Assembly (NCBI GenBank): GCA_937902695.1
Contig: CALFNI010000389.1
Span: 1-5,333, forward strand
Source: an uncultured Rhodanobacteraceae bacterium
GTDB lineage: Bacteria > Pseudomonadota > Gammaproteobacteria > Xanthomonadales > Rhodanobacteraceae
Length of the DNA: 5,333 bases
Direction of reading: 5' to 3'
Shown here: piece by piece, positions 1 through 5,333 of the stretch
Layout: the number at the start of each line of letters is the position of its first letter
How positions within the stretch are numbered: the stretch's first letter is position 1
Position numbers and translations under genes: made by a program
The notes under the pieces: generated by a model
What the model was told of the DNA's origin: nothing
Database searches by the model: none
What the model saw: only the letters and a program-made list of their open reading frames with translations

Positions 1-388
1 GCGTGTCGTCCTCGACCGCGACGTTTTCCGGCTGCTCGGCGTCATTGCTCGCGGGTGGCCGCGACGAGACCGTGCCATCGCAGCAGCTCGCGCGGTTGAA
101 CATCTCGACGAGCGATTCGGTCGACAGCGGCCGGCGCAGCACGAGCCACGCTTCGGGTGTTTCGGCATCGGCATCGATGACGACCGCGAGATTCGTGCGC
201 TCGTTCAGCGCGCGAACGCGGGCGACGCGACCGGCGAATTGCTCGGGATCGATGATGACGAGATCGGCGCGCTCGCTGCCGTCGTTCAGAACCCACGGCT
301 CATCGAGCGTCGTCCCGGCGCGCGCCAGGAGGCGGGACATTTCGGAACGCTCGGTTTCTGCGAAGCCAGCCAGCGCGAAGCATTTCAT
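1..388 (-). CDS. Partial protein with a degenerate receiver-like N-terminal domain (C-terminus beyond the left edge)
   Basis: The minus strand is open from an ATG at 388-386 to the window edge, giving 129 residues with a balanced, protein-like composition; the other frames here are Arg/Ser-rich shadows. I do not recognise the family. The order of predicted elements resembles a CheY-like receiver: a strand at residues 3-8, a helix at about 11-24 ending in ARAG, a strand ADLVIID at 41-47 whose Asp47 sits where a phospho-acceptor would be, a strand LAVVID at 67-72, then WLVLRRPLS at 81-89 with Arg86-Pro87 where receivers carry Lys-Pro, and a final amphipathic helix. The acidic pair expected after strand 1 is absent (AGFAETE), so phosphorylation is doubtful. 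Residues 101-129 look like a hydrophilic linker to a second domain outside the window. No SD precedes the ATG. An in-frame GTG at 457-455 would add 23 residues including a hydrophobic stretch, but the ATG fits the fold better. The gene is divergent from the regulator at 683. That it is a real gene is fairly sure; the fold is inferred. Confidence 0.72.
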   Translation of the reverse strand, partial: MKCFALAGFAETERSEMSRLLARAGTTLDEPWVLNDGSERADLVIIDPEQFAGRVARVRALNERTNLAVVIDADAETPEAWLVLRRPLSTESLVEMFNRASCCDGTVSSRPPASNDAEQPENVAVEDDT

Positions 389-414
389 GACGGCGACTGC
401 GATAAGGATGAGTT

Positions 415-424
415 CGACATGTCG
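415..424. promoter_or_regulatory. 10-bp perfect palindrome in the divergent intergenic region
   Basis: CGACATGTCG is a perfect palindrome 27 bp upstream of the minus-strand start codon at 388. It does not extend further (T on one side, G on the other). Its place between two divergent genes would suit an operator, but a single 10-bp palindrome can occur by chance. No clear sigma-70 promoter is visible for the minus-strand gene. Confidence 0.2.
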
Positions 425-583
425 GTAGCTGCAATTGGCGGGCCACCTTCGGAGCACCCTCCCGCAGCGCCGTTTTCACGCCGATTTGCCGGGTCCGCCC
501 ACCGTTCGTCACGCCGTCTTGACGCGGCTGCGGAAAAACCCCCAGTCACCTTTTCGCATTTGTCGGCAAGTGACGCGCCGCGC

Positions 584-599
584 CGCCGGAAAGCCGGCG
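584..599. repeat. GC-rich inverted repeat (6-bp arms, 4-bp loop)
   Basis: CGCCGG, spacer AAAG, CCGGCG is a perfect inverted repeat about 85 bp upstream of the regulator start. No T-run follows on either side, so it does not look like an intrinsic terminator. It shares GCCGG...CCGGC arms with the inverted repeat at 3142-3157. The remainder of 389-682 shows no convincing gene or RNA: its ORFs are short and Arg/Ser-rich. Confidence 0.35.
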
Positions 600-670
600 C
601 GCGCGTCGATGCGCGATGTCCGCTCCCGGACAGCTTCGCGACGGCGCTCGCCAATCCCGCTGCCGCGGGC

Positions 671-676
671 TACCGT
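671..676 (+). promoter_or_regulatory. Possible -10 element for the regulator gene, implying a leaderless transcript
   Basis: TACCGT fits only the loose TANNNT pattern. It lies exactly six bases before the ATG at 683, so transcription from it would start at or beside the start codon. This agrees with the absence of any SD sequence there. There is no recognisable -35. The case is weak alone; the same spacing appears before the gene at 4610. Confidence 0.25.
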
Positions 677-682
677 TGACCG

Positions 683-3049
683 ATGATGCCGGCCTGCCGA
701 TTCGGCGATTTCACGCTGACCGCGAGCACGCGCGAATTGAAGCGCGGGGACACGCCGGTCGCGATCTCGCCGCGCGCATTCGATTGCCTGGCCTACCTCA
801 TCGAACACCGTGATCGCGCGGTCGGCAAGGACGAGCTCGTCGCCGCGGTCTGGGAGCGCGTCGACGTCTCCGATACCCAGCTCGGCCAGACCGTGCTCCG
901 CGCGCGGCGCGCCGTCGACGACGACGGCCAGGCGCAGAACGTCATCAAGACCGTGTCGCGCTTCGGCTACCGCTGGGTCGCGGATGTCACCGTGGGCGGC
1001 GAAAGCGACGTCGCACCGGCACACGCGCCGGCGTTGTCCGCGGATCCGCAACCGCCCGCACCGCAACCACATGCCGCCGCGGCGCCGACACGGGCGCCGC
1101 GAACGACGATGCGCGTCGCCGCCGCGCTGCTCGCGCTGGCGGCGATCGTGATCGCGGCCGCGATGGCCTGGAGCCCGCGCACGTGGCTCGCGCGCATGCC
1201 GGCGCTGGCGATCGCGCCCTACGCGAGCGCCGTCGTGATGCCGATGCGTGTCGCGCCGGACACGACCGAAACGTGGCTTCGCCTCGGCGCGATGGATCTC
1301 GTCGCCGAGCGCCTGCGCGCGGGCGGCATCGCGGTGCCGCCCAGCGAGAACACCGTCGCCGTGCTGCAGAACCTGCCCGAGGGCAGCGACACCGCAAAGG
1401 CGATCCGCCGCGTCGCGCCGAACGCGCTGATCGTCGACGGCGACATCGCACACGCCGCCGGCGCGTGGCGCGTGTCGCTCGAGGCGGTTGCCGACGACGG
1501 CACGAAGCTCACTGCCGAATCGACGAATGCCGATGCGCTCGCCGCCGCGCGCGAATCCGTCGCGCGCCTGCTCGGACGTCTCGGTCGAACGCGCCCGCCC
1601 GATCCGCCGTATGCGAGCGGCGTCGGCGAGCGCCTCGCGCGCGCGCAGTCGGCGATGCTGAGCAACGATCTTGATGCTGCGCGTGCGATCCTCGTCAGCG
1701 ATCCCGCGCTTGCGCACGCCGAACCGGAGCTCGGTTACCGGCTCGCGATGGTCGACTTCCGCGCCGGCGAATACGCGCGCGCCGAAGCGTCGCTGACGTC
1801 GCTCCTCGCCGAGCCCGCGACGCTGGATCCGGCCAACGCCGCATTTCATGCGCGCGTGCTCGACGGCCGCGGCGCCGTGCGCATCCGCCAGGACAACTAC
1901 GCCGGTGCCGAGAAGGACTACGACGACGCCCTCGCGCTGCTCGCCGACCGCAACGACGCCGCCGAGACCGGCCGCGCGCTGACCGGCCGCGGCGTCTCGC
2001 GATCGATGCGCCGCGATTTCGCCGAGGCGCTCGCCGATCTCGGCCAGGCCCGCGTGCAGCTCGAGGAGGCGGGCGACACGCTCGCGATCGCGCGCGTCGA
2101 CACCGATCAGGCCGCGCTCGAAATGACGCGCGATCGCCCGCAGGCCGCGCTCGGCTATCTCGAAAGCGCAGCCGCGGTGTTCGAGCGCTGCGGCGCGATC
2201 AACGAGCTCATGGAAACGCTCGAAAGCCTCGTCTCGAACCACATCGTGCTGCTGCAGCCGGCCGAGGCGCTCGCCGCGAGCGATCGGAGCTGGGCGCTGG
2301 TCTCGCGTGTCACCGATCCGAACCAGCGGCTCAACCTCGTCGAGGATCGCGTCGAGGCGTTTCTGCTGCTGGGACGCTTCCGCGACGCAGCCGCGCTCCT
2401 GTCGACGCTGCCGGCAGACACCGTCGGCGCGAATGCGTTCGTCGCGCGGCGGCTGCCGGCGCTCCGCGCGCGCCTCGCGCTCGCGCAAGGCGACACCGCG
2501 AACGCCGCCGCCGAGGCCAGGCGTGCGCTCGCGATGCCGGCGCCGAGCGACGATCTCGGCGAAGGCGTCGCCGAGATCGCGCTCGTCTATCAGCGCGCGA
2601 TGCGGTCGCAGTCGCCGGCTCAACCGCCCGCCGCGGCCTGGATCGATTTCTCAAGGCCCGTCTATCCGGTGCAGGCGCTCGCGATCGCCGAGTGGGCTGC
2701 CGCGCGCGGCGATGCGTCGACGAAATCCGCCTACGAGCAGGCCCTTGCGCTGGCCGAGGCGCGCGGCCAGCCGTACGACGTCGCCTCCGTCTCGGCCTCG
2801 TTCGGTCCGTGGCTGATCGCGCACGGCGACCTGCACGAGGCCGGCGACGTCATCGGGCGCGTCGCGCCCTGGGCCGAACACGATTACGACGCGGCGCTGC
2901 TGCAGGTCCGACTCTTCCACGCGCTCGGCCAGCCGGGCCCATGGTCGAAGGCGATCGCCCAGGCGCGCGCACTCGCCGGCGAGCGCACGATTCCGGACGA
3001 CGTGCGCGACCCGCCGCGCGCGGGCGAGGTCGCCACCGCCGCGCGCTGA
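683..3049 (+). CDS. Membrane-anchored winged-helix transcriptional regulator with periplasmic TPR-like region (CadC/ToxR-type architecture)
   Basis: This 788-aa protein is built as a one-component, membrane-spanning regulator. Residues 6-102 form an OmpR/PhoB-type winged-helix domain: an N-terminal beta sheet (RFGDFTLTASTRELKRG), a helix after ISPRAFDCLAYLIEH, a recognition helix around 62-79 (VSDTQLGQTVLRARRAVDD), and the wing hairpin VIKTVSRFGYRWVAD at 87-101, whose T-V-x-x-x-G-Y-R pattern is diagnostic. A Pro/Ala-rich linker (about 105-141) leads to one membrane helix at about 144-163. Residues 173-305 resemble the TolB-N/FlgO-like module often found in such regulators (an LGAMDLVAERL helix and IVDGDIAHAAGAWRVSLEAV strands). 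From about 315 to 765 the chain is Ala-rich helical hairpins typical of TPRs, for example FRAGEYARAEASL and LLGRFRDAAALL. No kinase or receiver domain is present; signal sensing through the periplasmic part is inferred from the family. ATG also occurs at 686, so the start could be residue 2. No SD is seen. The target is unknown; candidates are its own promoter and the exported-protein gene downstream. Confidence 0.9.
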   Translation: MMPACRFGDFTLTASTRELKRGDTPVAISPRAFDCLAYLIEHRDRAVGKDELVAAVWERVDVSDTQLGQTVLRARRAVDDDGQAQNVIKTVSRFGYRWVADVTVGGESDVAPAHAPALSADPQPPAPQPHAAAAPTRAPRTTMRVAAALLALAAIVIAAAMAWSPRTWLARMPALAIAPYASAVVMPMRVAPDTTETWLRLGAMDLVAERLRAGGIAVPPSENTVAVLQNLPEGSDTAKAIRRVAPNALIVDGDIAHAAGAWRVSLEAVADDGTKLTAESTNADALAAARESVARLLGRLGRTRPPDPPYASGVGERLARAQSAMLSNDLDAARAILVSDPALAHAEPELGYRLAMVDFRAGEYARAEASLTSLLAEPATLDPANAAFHARVLDGRGAVRIRQDNYAGAEKDYDDALALLADRNDAAETGRALTGRGVSRSMRRDFAEALADLGQARVQLEEAGDTLAIARVDTDQAALEMTRDRPQAALGYLESAAAVFERCGAINELMETLESLVSNHIVLLQPAEALAASDRSWALVSRVTDPNQRLNLVEDRVEAFLLLGRFRDAAALLSTLPADTVGANAFVARRLPALRARLALAQGDTANAAAEARRALAMPAPSDDLGEGVAEIALVYQRAMRSQSPAQPPAAAWIDFSRPVYPVQALAIAEWAAARGDASTKSAYEQALALAEARGQPYDVASVSASFGPWLIAHGDLHEAGDVIGRVAPWAEHDYDAALLQVRLFHALGQPGPWSKAIAQARALAGERTIPDDVRDPPRAGEVATAAR

Positions 3050-3067
3050 CGGCGCCGGAACGCGCCG
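3050..3067 (+). terminator. Possible hairpin terminator just after the regulator stop codon
   Basis: CGGCGC, loop CGGAAC, GCGCCG is a perfect 6-bp all-GC stem starting at the base after the TGA at 3047-3049. Only G-T-T-G follows rather than a U-tract, so it is a poor canonical intrinsic terminator. Its position directly behind the stop is the main support. Confidence 0.3.
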
Positions 3068-3078
3068 GTTGACCGCAC

Positions 3079-3107
3079 GAAACGGAAGTGGAAGCGAAAT
3101 GGAAAGA
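3079..3107 (+). other. Purine-rich tract with GAA recurring about every 6 bp
   Basis: The plus strand is almost entirely A/G here, with GAA starting at 3079, 3085, 3091, 3096 and 3102. It stands out against the GC-rich surroundings and lies in the leader or promoter region of the exported-protein gene. No recognisable -10 or -35 lies within it. It could be an A-rich upstream or leader element, or ordinary spacer. Confidence 0.25.
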
Positions 3108-3141
3108 CTTCGCACCGCGCCGGACGGACGCTCTCGCGGTC

Positions 3142-3157
3142 GCCGGATGTCTCCGGC
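3142..3157. repeat. Inverted repeat upstream of the exported-protein gene
   Basis: GCCGGA, spacer TGTC, TCCGGC is a perfect 6-bp-arm inverted repeat 25 bp upstream of the start codon at 3183. As RNA it would form a short GC hairpin just 5' of the ribosome binding site at 3173; as DNA it could be an operator. An alternative pairing, GGATG (3145-3149) with CATCC (3157-3161), competes with it. No T-run follows, so it is not a standard terminator. Confidence 0.35.
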
Positions 3158-3172
3158 ATCCACCCGCTGAAC

Positions 3173-3178
3173 GGAGAA
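3173..3178 (+). promoter_or_regulatory. Shine-Dalgarno sequence for the exported-protein gene
   Basis: GGAGAA lies four bases before the ATG at 3183 (CGGAGAACCGC-ATG). It is the only clear ribosome binding site in the window and fixes this start. Confidence 0.75.
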
Positions 3179-3182
3179 CCGC

Positions 3183-3872
3183 ATGAAAACGCTGCCCGCC
3201 GTCATGGCTCTCGCGCTCGTCCCCGCCGCATCGATGGCGGCGCAGGTGACCGACACCTTCGAATCCGGCACGAACCCGAACCAGTGGGGCTGGACCAACA
3301 ACGGCGGCGGCGCCTACATCATCGAGATGAGCGGCGGCAATCCGGGCGCATGGCTCGACAGCGGCACGCCCTATTACTCCGATCATCCGAACCTGACCTC
3401 GATCCCGCCCGAAGGCACCGACCTTCGCGCCGCGCTTGCGAGCGGGACGCTGCACGCGGCGTCGCTCTCGTTCCAGCAACGCCTGTCGGGCTGCTTCCCG
3501 GTCTACACCTCGCGCAGCCAGTTCTCGCTCGCGCTGATCGATCTGCACAGCGATCCGGGCGGCGCCGTCATCGAGGCGCATACGATCGAGGGGCCGTGGT
3601 CGATCGGCGTTCCGCATGTCTCGTCGTGGACCCACGCGAGCTTCACGATCCCGAGCGATTCCACCGATGCCGTGCCCGCCGGCTGGGAGCTCAATGCACC
3701 GCCCGAGCTCAACTACACGTGGCAGGACCTGATGCAGAACGTCGACGGCATCCGCTTCTTCGTGATCAATCCGGACGATTTCACCTTCGATGCGTGCTGG
3801 CGTCTCGGCGCCGACAACGTGACGGTCACCTATGGGGATGTAGCGCCGCCGGCGAGGACGAAAGCGCGCTGA
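3183..3872 (+). CDS. Exported protein of unknown function, laminin-B-like beta-sandwich appearance
   Basis: The 229-aa product begins with a clear Sec signal peptide: Lys2, a hydrophobic core to residue 15, and an ASMA/AQ cleavage region around 19-20. The mature part opens with DTFESGTNPNQWGWTNNGG (24-42) and GGNPGAWLDSG (51-61). The order F-x-x-G...N-x-W...GGNPG-[AY]-L is familiar from bacterial extracellular proteins with laminin-B/IV-like or jelly-roll domains. The C-terminal WRLGADNVTVTYGDV (206-220) matches the usual closing strand of such domains, where W-x-[LI]-[GD]-x-D-N-[IV] recurs. Beta-type sequence fills the middle, with Trp/Tyr/Phe clusters that could line a ligand surface. Two cysteines, Cys104 and Cys205, could form a disulfide in the periplasm or outside. 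The tail (PPARTKAR) is short and basic, with no PEP-CTERM or lipobox, so the protein is probably soluble or secreted. Start chosen from the SD at 3173. Carbohydrate or matrix binding is only a guess; export is well supported. Confidence 0.85.
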   Translation: MKTLPAVMALALVPAASMAAQVTDTFESGTNPNQWGWTNNGGGAYIIEMSGGNPGAWLDSGTPYYSDHPNLTSIPPEGTDLRAALASGTLHAASLSFQQRLSGCFPVYTSRSQFSLALIDLHSDPGGAVIEAHTIEGPWSIGVPHVSSWTHASFTIPSDSTDAVPAGWELNAPPELNYTWQDLMQNVDGIRFFVINPDDFTFDACWRLGADNVTVTYGDVAPPARTKAR

Positions 3873-3902
3873 GGCGGCAACCACCCTTCGGCACGCAGCC
3901 GG

Positions 3903-3908
3903 TAGACT
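3903..3908 (+). promoter_or_regulatory. Possible -10 element for the 199-aa membrane protein gene
   Basis: TAGACT matches four of six positions of TATAAT and lies 29 bp before the ATG at 3938, predicting a leader of roughly 20-25 bases. There is no clear -35 near 3880-3885. If it is used, the leader would consist largely of the hairpin at 3923-3937. Confidence 0.3.
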
Positions 3909-3922
3909 CGGCATCCACGCGC

Positions 3923-3937
3923 CCGTCGGCGCGACGG
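3923..3937 (+). promoter_or_regulatory. Hairpin abutting the start codon, in place of a ribosome binding site
   Basis: CCGTCG, loop GCG, CGACGG is a perfect 6-bp stem whose last base is immediately followed by the ATG at 3938. It covers the position where an SD would be, and none is visible. In RNA this would hinder ribosome loading; in DNA it is a 15-bp inverted repeat that could be an operator downstream of the promoter candidate at 3903. Confidence 0.35.
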
Positions 3938-4537
3938 ATGCCGGTCTTGAGCGAACCGAAAGCCAGCCTCTCGACGCGGCTTGCCGAAAGGCTCCCCGAG
4001 ATCCTGATCGAGGCGGCGTCGGTCGTCTTCGCGCTGCTGCTCGCGCTCGCGCTGAACCAGTGGAACGAGCGGCGCGAGCTCCGCGAGCGCGGCGCGGCCG
4101 TGCGCGCCGCGATCCGCGCCGAACTCTCGGAGAACCGCCTCGAGATCGATTCCGCGCGGCCGCATCTCGCCGAGATCCGCAGGCAGCTTCGCGATGCCAT
4201 CGACGGCAAGGCGGCGGCCGCGCACGAGCTCACCGTCGATCTTGGCGTCTCGTTGCTTTCGGCGGCGGCGTGGCGCGCGGCGCTCGCGACGCAGGCGACC
4301 CAGACGATCGATTTCAAGTGGATGACGAACGTCGCGAAGATCTACGAGCTGCAGGACAACTACCTGCACGTCCAGGCCGCCGCTGTCGATCAGCTGACAT
4401 CGATCCCCGCCGGCGGCGACAAGGATGCGAAGGCCATCGCCGCGTCGCTGATCGCGCGCATGGATGGGCTCGCACAACTCGCCGACGGGCTTGCGAAGGC
4501 CTACGACGACGAGCTCGGTCCGATGCCGGCGCATTGA
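3938..4537 (+). CDS. Single-pass inner-membrane protein of unknown function (DUF6090-like layout)
   Basis: The 199-aa product has a short cytoplasmic N-terminus, one strongly hydrophobic helix at about 22-40 (ILIEAASVVFALLLALALN), then QWNERRELRERG, a charged helix likely to form a coiled coil to about residue 90. The signature of a glutamate-containing membrane helix ending in N-x-W-N-E-R-R is shared with DUF6090-type membrane proteins. Similar small proteins in this bacterial order carry an Ala-Trp pair and a LYELQ-x-x-Y-like motif, seen here as AAWRAALATQ (110-119) and KIYELQDNYLHVQ (134-146). The C-terminal half is helical and hydrophilic, probably periplasmic. No function is known to me. 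The frame is open upstream to 3284, but that part is an Arg-rich shadow of the preceding gene. The ATG at 3938 gives a sensible N-terminus although it lacks an SD; a TTG at 3947 is a less likely alternative. The gene is 65 bp after the exported-protein gene. Confidence 0.8.
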   Translation: MPVLSEPKASLSTRLAERLPEILIEAASVVFALLLALALNQWNERRELRERGAAVRAAIRAELSENRLEIDSARPHLAEIRRQLRDAIDGKAAAAHELTVDLGVSLLSAAAWRAALATQATQTIDFKWMTNVAKIYELQDNYLHVQAAAVDQLTSIPAGGDKDAKAIAASLIARMDGLAQLADGLAKAYDDELGPMPAH

Positions 4538-4597
4538 GCGAACGCGGCTGCGCGGCGAATTCCGGCACGCCTAACGCGGGTCCGACGCCGCACCTGT

Positions 4598-4603
4598 TAT
4601 AAC
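4598..4603 (+). promoter_or_regulatory. Probable -10 element of the tamA-family gene, implying a leaderless mRNA
   Basis: TATAAC matches five of six positions of TATAAT and is one of very few AT-rich words in this stretch. It ends six bases before the ATG at 4610, so initiation at the usual distance falls on the A of the start codon. No SD precedes that ATG. No good -35 is found 16-18 bp upstream (around CGCGGG, 4575-4580). Confidence 0.45.
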
Positions 4604-4609
4604 TGCGCC

Positions 4610-5333
4610 ATGCGCACGTTAGACGGCAGGGAGACCCGCCAGCGCCGCATCGCTCGCCTGCTGCTCGCCGCCAGGCTCGTCGCGGCCGGCAGCGCCGAGG
4701 CGGCGCACATCACGGTTGAGCTCGACGGCGTCGAGGGATCGCTGCGTGATGCCGCGCTCGCCGGCATCGAGGCCAGCCAGTACGCGACGCGCGACGTCAC
4801 CGCCGCGCAGGCGCACCGTCTGTACGAGCATGCGGGCGCGCAGATCCGTTCGGCGCTCGAGCCTTACGGGTATTACCACGCCGGAGTGACCGGCGAGCTG
4901 CGCGAGAACGGTGCCGATTACGTCGCCGCCCTGCACGTCAGCGCCGGCGAGCCCGTCCGCATCGCGACGCTCGACATCAGGCTCGACGGCGATGCCGACG
5001 GCCAGGCCCCGGTGCAGAAGGCGATCGCAGCGTTCGTGCCGGCGAAGGGCCAGCCGCTCGATCACGCACTCTACGAAAAGAGCAAGGCCGGCGTGCAGGC
5101 GGCGCTGTTCGGCTCGGGCTACCTCGAAGCCGAGCTCGTCGGGCACCGCGTCGAGGTCAGCCGTGCGGCGAACACGGCCGACATCCATCTCGAATGGAAG
5201 GTCGGCGCGCGCTTCCGGCTCGGCAAGACCGTCTTCGAAGGCGGCCAGTTTCCGGATACGTTCCTCGATCGCTACGTGCCGTGGAGCGAAGGCGATTTCT
5301 ACGCGCATGACAAGGTGCTCGAGCTCCAGCAGC
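4610..5333 (+). CDS. tamA: TamA/BamA-family outer-membrane assembly factor, N-terminal POTRA part (truncated by the window edge)
   Basis: The first 241 codons are present; the gene runs off the right edge. A basic N-terminus (RQRRIAR) and a short hydrophobic stretch (LLLAARLVAAGSAEA, 17-31) form a Sec signal peptide, unusual in having Arg22 within its core. Residues 33-112 fit POTRA1 of TamA: ITVELDGVEGSLRDAAL, then a helix ending SALEPYGYYHAGVTGEL, where the L-x-x-x-G-Y-Y motif is characteristic. POTRA2 spans about 117-195 (IATLDIRLDGDADGQAPVQKAI, KGQPLDHALYEKSK, ALFGSGYLEAELV). POTRA3 begins at about 197 (VGARFRLGKTVFEGGQFPDTFLDRYVPWSEGDFY) and is cut at ELQQ. In the family the POTRA domains lie in the periplasm, contact TamB, and are followed by a 16-strand barrel in the outer membrane; E. 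coli TamA is about 577 aa, so over half is missing here. The start follows the -10 candidate at 4598 with no SD. tamB would be expected downstream, outside the window. BamA is less likely because it has five POTRAs and different motifs. Confidence 0.9.
   Translation, partial: MRTLDGRETRQRRIARLLLAARLVAAGSAEAAHITVELDGVEGSLRDAALAGIEASQYATRDVTAAQAHRLYEHAGAQIRSALEPYGYYHAGVTGELRENGADYVAALHVSAGEPVRIATLDIRLDGDADGQAPVQKAIAAFVPAKGQPLDHALYEKSKAGVQAALFGSGYLEAELVGHRVEVSRAANTADIHLEWKVGARFRLGKTVFEGGQFPDTFLDRYVPWSEGDFYAHDKVLELQQ

Noticed and set aside
3..428. A 141-codon plus-strand frame at the left edge.
   Set aside because: It is Ser/Arg/Thr-rich without motifs and is opposite the minus-strand frame, which has a balanced composition and fold-like pattern.
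519..524. TTGACG as a -35 element upstream of the regulator.
   Set aside because: No -10-like hexamer lies 16-18 bp downstream (the sequence there is CCAGTC), and it is far from the start codon.
656..669. Small inverted repeat CCCGC-TGCC-GCGGG just before the regulator start.
   Set aside because: Five-base GC arms are too common at this base composition to support a functional call.
509..2623. A 704-codon open frame on the minus strand, antisense to the regulator gene.
   Set aside because: Its translation is Arg-rich, lacks any recognisable domain and mirrors the regulator's codon pattern. Long antisense frames are expected opposite GC-rich genes, and the sense product has clear wHTH and TPR features.
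2651..3914. Minus-strand frames of 216 and 354 codons spanning the regulator end and the exported-protein gene.
   Set aside because: Composition is low-complexity Arg/Ala/Gly, and the frames cross real plus-strand gene boundaries without regard to them.
3284..3937. Extension of the 199-aa membrane protein to 417 residues using an upstream ATG.
   Set aside because: The extra residues are Arg/Ser-rich and overlap the well-supported exported-protein gene in another frame; the membrane-protein character begins only after 3938.
4619..5308. A 229-codon minus-strand frame opposite the tamA-family gene.
   Set aside because: It is Arg-rich with no motif, while the plus strand shows clear POTRA motifs throughout.

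Overview
The window is strongly GC-rich, with G/C dominating third codon positions. It reads like chromosome of a gammaproteobacterium, most likely of the Lysobacterales (Xanthomonadales). That placement is an inference from three things: a tamA-type gene, a membrane-anchored winged-helix/TPR regulator of a kind common in that order, and compact, often SD-less gene starts. I see no tRNA, rRNA, CRISPR array, insertion sequence or other sign of a mobile element.

Layout: (1) A left-truncated minus-strand gene (1-388) encodes an N-terminal alpha/beta domain resembling a degenerate response-regulator receiver. (2) A 294-bp divergent intergenic region (389-682) holds a 10-bp palindrome, a GC hairpin and a possible -10 element, but no convincing gene. 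(3) A 788-aa one-component regulator (683-3049) has a cytoplasmic winged-helix DNA-binding domain, a Pro/Ala linker, one membrane helix and a long periplasmic TPR-like region. (4) A 133-bp spacer contains a possible terminator, a purine tract, an inverted repeat and a clear ribosome binding site. (5) A 229-aa exported protein of laminin-B-like appearance follows (3183-3872). (6) Next is a 199-aa inner-membrane protein with one N-terminal helix (3938-4537), DUF6090-like in layout. (7) The window ends inside a tamA-family gene (4610 to the right edge), with POTRA domains but no barrel yet.

The four plus-strand genes are co-directional, with gaps of 133, 65 and 72 bp. Each has some sign of its own start signals, so they are not clearly one operon. 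All four products are predicted to act at the envelope: a membrane-spanning sensor/regulator, an exported protein, an inner-membrane protein and an outer-membrane assembly factor. A regulatory link between the regulator and the exported protein is plausible but not shown. I did not find an obviously new multi-gene system. The most notable items are the unassigned exported protein beside the regulator, the hairpin abutting the start codon at 3938, and the apparently leaderless tamA start.
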